Shown: in pieces, positions 60,259 through 64,000 of the stretch
Position numbering within the stretch: the first letter of the stretch is position 1
Layout of the letters: each line of letters begins with the position of its first letter
From: Cichorium intybus
Taxonomy: Eukaryota; Streptophyta; Magnoliopsida; Asterales; Asteraceae
Assembly (NCBI GenBank): GCA_023525715.1
Contig: CM042012.1
Coordinates: 120,558,798-120,622,797 of the forward strand
Direction: 5' to 3'
DNA: 64,000 bases
Made by a program: the position numbers and the translations under genes
Notes under the pieces: generated by a model
Seen by the model: the letters and a program-made list of their open reading frames with translations, nothing else
The model's database searches: none
Told to the model about the DNA's origin: nothing

Positions 60259-63080
60259 AGTTATTAGCAATCAGTTCATATACTTAATGTAAGGAAGTGG
60301 AAATCGAATCACACATGTCATTGTTGATTATATTTTGCAATCCCCTTTTTTTTCTTTGTTCTGATTGTGCATTACCCTAAAAATCGGTATCTAGGTTATG
60401 AAATTGGATGTCTGTATATTGAAACCGTAATGTACCAAACAACCATATTATCTTAGGTTAATATTGTTTGATTATCACTTAAATCTCGATTGTTAGCTTC
60501 AATCATCGATGATTAACTTAATAAGACATCATAGCTAAAAGAGGTCTCGAATGCAAAGGAAAAGAGGACGCATATTTGGACTAATTAAGTGATTTTAGAA
60601 GTGGTTGTATGTAGTTGCCAATATATATTGTTCCCATGTTTGGTTTGTTTTGTCTACTACATCCAAATGTCGTAAAAGCTTATTATGGACAAAAACGGTT
60701 ATATGGACAAATATCCCTCCTCTTTTCCTTCGTATTTGTGACCTCTTTTAGTTATGATGTCTAAGTATATTAATCATCGATGATTGCATCTAATAATCGA
60801 TGTTTAAGTGATAATCAAACAATATTAAACTGTGATAATAGGGTTGTTTGGTATATTACAGTTTGAATCACATATTTGGACTAATTAAGTGATTTTAGAA
60901 TTGGCTGATGCGGTTGTATTTCAGAAATTTGTTAGATCCCTTTGTGCACAGGTAGTCACTTAAAAATTTGAGTTTAAATAGTTGATAATCGTCATTTGTT
61001 AGTCCCCTTTTTGCACAGTTAGGATTTCACTTAGGTTTAATTTTCAATCAGCAATGGTTAATGTATCCAAGGTACCTACCCCAAGGGCAATTTTCGTCAT
61101 TTGTAAGTGCCCTTACAAAATAAAAATTGGGAATTTCTGCCGTATTATTAGGAACATGTTTTTATTAGAATTAAAACTTGGTAATTTCTGTCGTATTTTC
61201 ATTATTTAAAACTACAAGTGAACCATTGTATTAACAGTGTAATCCATTTTGTTTTTTATTATGTATGTGTTAACAGTTAGGAAGCACAGTGAACGTATCA
61301 TGAAGAAGCATGCGTTTAGTCGTTTCAAGAACAATGCATCAGATCCTGTGATGATTGACATGGATGATGATTTTGTTAACTACAAGCAACCTGAAATTAT
61401 AACAACAAGTATATTTTCATTATTTATAACTACAAGTTGTTGTTTTACCATTCAAATTGTTAATCATTGTTCACGATTTTTCTAACAGAAGTTACACCAA
61501 AGACAACACATGAACAAAGGAGTAAGAAGGGTCATGAGCCTGTTATCAACCTTGTTAGCCCCGTGGTCATTGGCAGTGATGAATCAAACAAAGGTAAAAT
61601 GTTGATTTAGTATTACTCATTTATGATTACATTTACACATGCAAATCTCATTATATAATATCTTTTACATGTAATTATTTACCATATACTAAGTATTAAT
61701 TAGTGTTATTTGATGATTTTTTTCAACAGATATTAATTCAAATATAGTACATAAAATGCGTACGAAAAACCGCAGTGATACGATAATAAACCTTGATAGC
61801 CCAGTTGTCATTGGTTCTGCTATCGAAGTCAAAGGTAATTGATAAAATATTTTTGATTTACCTTCTGTTATTTTATGGTTGTTGTACTTCTTTTTAATCA
61901 GTGGTGATTTTTATGCTTCATATCATTCATTAATTCAACTTTATTTCAGGGAAAAAGGAAAATACTATCAGTCCAGCTCCAATGTATTACACACGATCAA
62001 ACAAACAGAAGGAGAAGAGGAAAACAGATAACGTCGAACAGGGTCCAATTCAGCATAAAAAAGAATGAGTTCAAAAGAGGTTGAAGGTGTGGAAATTGAA
62101 AACAGAGAGAAGAAAGCTAAAAAGAAACCCAGAAAAAAACAAGTTGGTTTGAAAATCCCCAGTCATGTTCCAAAGATCCAATTAAGGACTTCACCTAATG
62201 TCCTTTATACAGCAATGAAGAACCTTTCACCCACACAGAAGAAATATGTTGAGTCAATTGGATTGGGTGTCCTGTTGAGAATGCAAGTAGACGGGTCTCC
62301 TACGAGGATCGGATATTATGCAGTCAAAAATTTTGATCCTCAAAAAATGGTTATGTCACTTGAGAATCGCGACATTGAAATAAACAAGCGTGTTGTACAT
62401 GATATGCTTGGGTTACCGATGGTGGGTGTAGCTATAGATTCAATGGATAATCGTCTTCTTGGGGACAAAACAGTCGAAATTTGGAAGGATCAGTTTAAAT
62501 TAGACAACGATATTCGTCCGAAGGCTGTGCAGAAGGCTTTGAACCGGTCAACAGAAGTTGACTTACTTTTCAAAGTTAATTTGTTTGTTCTTTTGTGCAA
62601 TACGTTGGGCAAATCGATGATTATGGGCACATGTGATATGTCAATGCTTAATAAAGTTAGTGAGACATTGGAGTTAAAAAATATTGATTGGTGCGCGTAT
62701 GTTATACATTGTTTAGAAGAAACAAGACCAACATGGGACAGCAACAACAATATTTCATATTTTGTTGGTCCAATCATTTTTTTGATGGTATTATTTATTT
62801 ATTTATTTTTTTGCAATTTAATTTTTGATTGTTTTAAGTTTGTCTTTTAATCATATATTTAGAATATATACTAATGCTAAATAATTTTTTTTGTAGTTGT
62901 TATACTTGGAGAGCATAAGATGTGATACAGTTAAAGTATCTCGTGGTCATCCCGCCATATGCTATTGGAATGTCGACAAGATGCGGGAGCGTGAACAAGT
63001 GGAATACCACACTGTGGGATATGGGAGGGGTCAACTGCAAGAGCCTTTTGTACCCGAAGATAATAATCAACCAAACATAG
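60205..63080 (+). pseudogene. Ulp1-protease-like plant gene, N-terminal part, probably broken
   Basis: Exons read by splice sites and phase: 60205-60253, 61277-61408, 61489-61593, 61730-61834, 61950-62787 and 62897-63080. The start is MAGDKEAPKKVKSTHR. Exons 3 and 4 (both 105 bp) each encode an INLxSPVVIGS segment. The fifth exon is Lys-rich (EKKAKKKPRKKQ), then shows a globular domain (MKNLSPTQKKYVESIGLG, RVVHDMLGLPMVG). The last exon has LESIRCDTVKVSRGHPAICYW and GYGRGQLQEPF. This arrangement matches the region before the protease domain in plant Ulp1/SUMO-protease-like genes, many of them transposon-linked. Reading fails at the A-run 62056-62061, where a TGA (62066-62068) overlaps the ATG of the downstream frame; one more A would restore it. 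The catalytic domain is not seen. Confidence 0.65.
60419..60866. mobile_element. Fold-back MITE in intron 1 of the Ulp1-like gene
   Basis: The left arm (about 60419-60572) and right arm (about 60705-60866) are reverse complements for ~150 bases with scattered mismatches, for example TATTGTTTGATTATCACTTA (60462) against TAAGTGATAATCAAACAATA (60806), and AAAAGAGGTC against GACCTCTTTT. The ~130-base loop is unrelated, except that it begins with ACTAATTAAGTGATTTTAGA, which recurs directly after the right arm (60879). No ORF. An RNA copy would form a long hairpin. Confidence 0.85.
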
Positions 63081-63089
63081 GTAGACAAT

Positions 63090-63634
63090 CAAAAATGATT
63101 TATCTGAGAACTTTAACTTTTTTGCTTGCTTTGAATGTTTCATTTCTTCTAACGTATAAAGAGGGTGGTTGTGGAACTCGTGAAATTCCTTTATAATGAA
63201 CATGTTAGAATGAATACTTTCTCTTATAAACTTTATGCCAGCTTTACAATCAGTAATGATGAAGTTTGAGTTGCGTCTCTTCCTTCCAGAACCTTCTGCA
63301 TCTAAGGTGTCTACAGATTTTTGTGGTATTTTTCCATTTCTGTTACAAACGACTTCCTTTGATTTAATAGTATCGTCACCAAATCTTTTTTGTGAATATA
63401 AACGCACATCGAATCCGGCCTTTGATGCATACAACCTATACATGTTAATAGCATCATCCAACGATTCGAAAGTAGCCTTTTTATCTACCATATTTTCCTT
63501 CGGTAGAACTGGTTGCCACAATTTCGTTTTTCCACCGGGTGATTCAATTACATTACTGTTGTACGCTTCATGGTCTGACTCGTACTCTTCATCTGCACAG
63601 TACGCTTCATTCTCTGACTCGTAGTCTTCATCTG
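63090..63634 (-). pseudogene. FAR1-type DNA-binding domain exon
   Basis: In minus sense the frame starts after an AG acceptor at 63636-63635 with acidic repeats ADEDYESENEAY and ADEEYESDHEAY, then the FAR1 zinc-finger domain: FESLDDAINMYRLYASKAGF, KEVVCNRNG (Cys), FIITDCKAGIKF (Cys) and EFHEFHNHPL (His pair). FAR1/FHY3-family proteins are transcription factors derived from Mutator transposases. Similarity ends at KFSDKSFL (63090). The reading frame runs on to 62931, but there it is antisense to the Ulp1-like exon and unlike FAR1. No MULE transposase or SWIM domain follows, so this is either one exon of a gene that splices elsewhere or a truncated copy. Upstream exons may lie beyond 63635. Confidence 0.7.
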
Positions 63635-64000
63635 CTTTATCACAAAGTTAGTAAAAAACTCAGTTACTTTAATCATGACAATTAATAATTAATCCCAATT
63701 ACATATTACACATTTTCCTAATTCCATTATCACGTAAAAAAACTTACACACCAGGTAGTTATACAAGTATGTAATATCATAGTTAACATCTAAATCATAA
63801 TTTATTAGCAATTATTGTTTCAACACATTATGTTAACTATAATAAGTAACAATTAACGTATGACATCACAGAGTCCACATACAAAATTATTACACGTTCA
63901 TAAATTGCATGTAATACATGATTACTCGATCAAAACTGATTAACACTTTCTTAATTATGCGAAATGTACTTTATTAATTATGCAAAATGTACTTTACTTT
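63635..64000. other. AT-rich DNA, possible intron of the FAR1-like gene
   Basis: No coding stretch on either strand. If the FAR1-like exon has an upstream exon, this would be intron. Confidence 0.4.

Noticed and set aside
60419..60866. MicroRNA gene from the long hairpin
   Set aside because: The arms are ~150 bp of near-perfect complement plus a large loop, typical of a fold-back MITE; no specific 21-nt duplex can be singled out from sequence alone.
62931..63089. C-terminal extension of the FAR1-like frame
   Set aside because: This part is antisense to the Ulp1-like exon 62897-63080 and has no FAR1 similarity, so it is not treated as coding on the minus strand.

Overview
The window looks like nuclear DNA of a flowering plant, most likely a eudicot. 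It has spliced genes with GT-AG introns, plant-specific families (PPR E-class, pseudouridine kinase, DUF7086, FAR1-like), and dense nests of Ty1/copia and Ty3/gypsy LTR retrotransposons with plant-type tRNA-iMet primer sites. Some family features recall Asteraceae, but nothing here proves the species. All gene models come from reading the sequence; there was no transcript or database support.

Left gene island (1-8 kb): a terminal-inverted-repeat element (1131-2684) looks like a Pack-MULE carrying a captured ACT-domain (ACR-type) first exon. Next comes an intact intronless PPR gene (3108-5123, +). Tail to tail with it is a seven-exon pseudouridine kinase gene (7279-5517, -), reconstructed exon by exon.

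Repeat block 1 (8-33 kb): a 544-bp hAT-type MITE (8906-23392, 8-bp TSD) was split by a 13.9-kb coding-poor minus-strand LTR element (9349-23286, 555-bp LTRs, TSD ACCGA). That element was entered by a minus-strand copia derivative (11729-19056), which landed inside a 37-bp tandem array. To the right lies a Tekay-like gypsy element (24224-32780, TSD AGAAG). Its gag and RT are wrecked, but its integrase frame is intact. These insertions may all sit in an older decayed minus-strand LTR.

Repeat block 2 (33.9-56.7 kb): a small-LTR copia element (33887-56687, TSD ATTTG) holds a 1.86-kb solo gypsy-type LTR (34678-36535) in gag and a second copia element (38700-55065) in pol. The second copia element carries a complete gypsy element (38910-47615, TSD CTATA) inside its 5' LTR. 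Its gag-pol is one 4032-bp frame with no frameshift but eight premature stops, all explicable as C-to-T or G-to-A transitions.

Right gene island (57-64 kb): an intact DUF7086 gene (58937-58302, -), a long TA microsatellite, a spliced gene resembling the N-terminal part of plant Ulp1-protease-like genes (from 60205, +) with a fold-back MITE in intron 1, and a convergent FAR1-type DNA-binding exon (-) that abuts it. The Ulp1-like gene appears broken by a 1-nt change in an A-run, and its protease domain is not in the window.

Most unusual signals: (1) a copia family with an autonomous-type member and a gag-only derivative that share a leader hairpin and a 23-24-nt motif present six times; (2) gypsy copies with decayed coding regions but near-identical LTRs, one with an intact integrase; (3) a triplicated polypurine-tract unit and hairpin satellites in the coding-poor element; (4) two 105-bp exons that each encode a SUMO-interacting-motif-like segment in the Ulp1-like gene.
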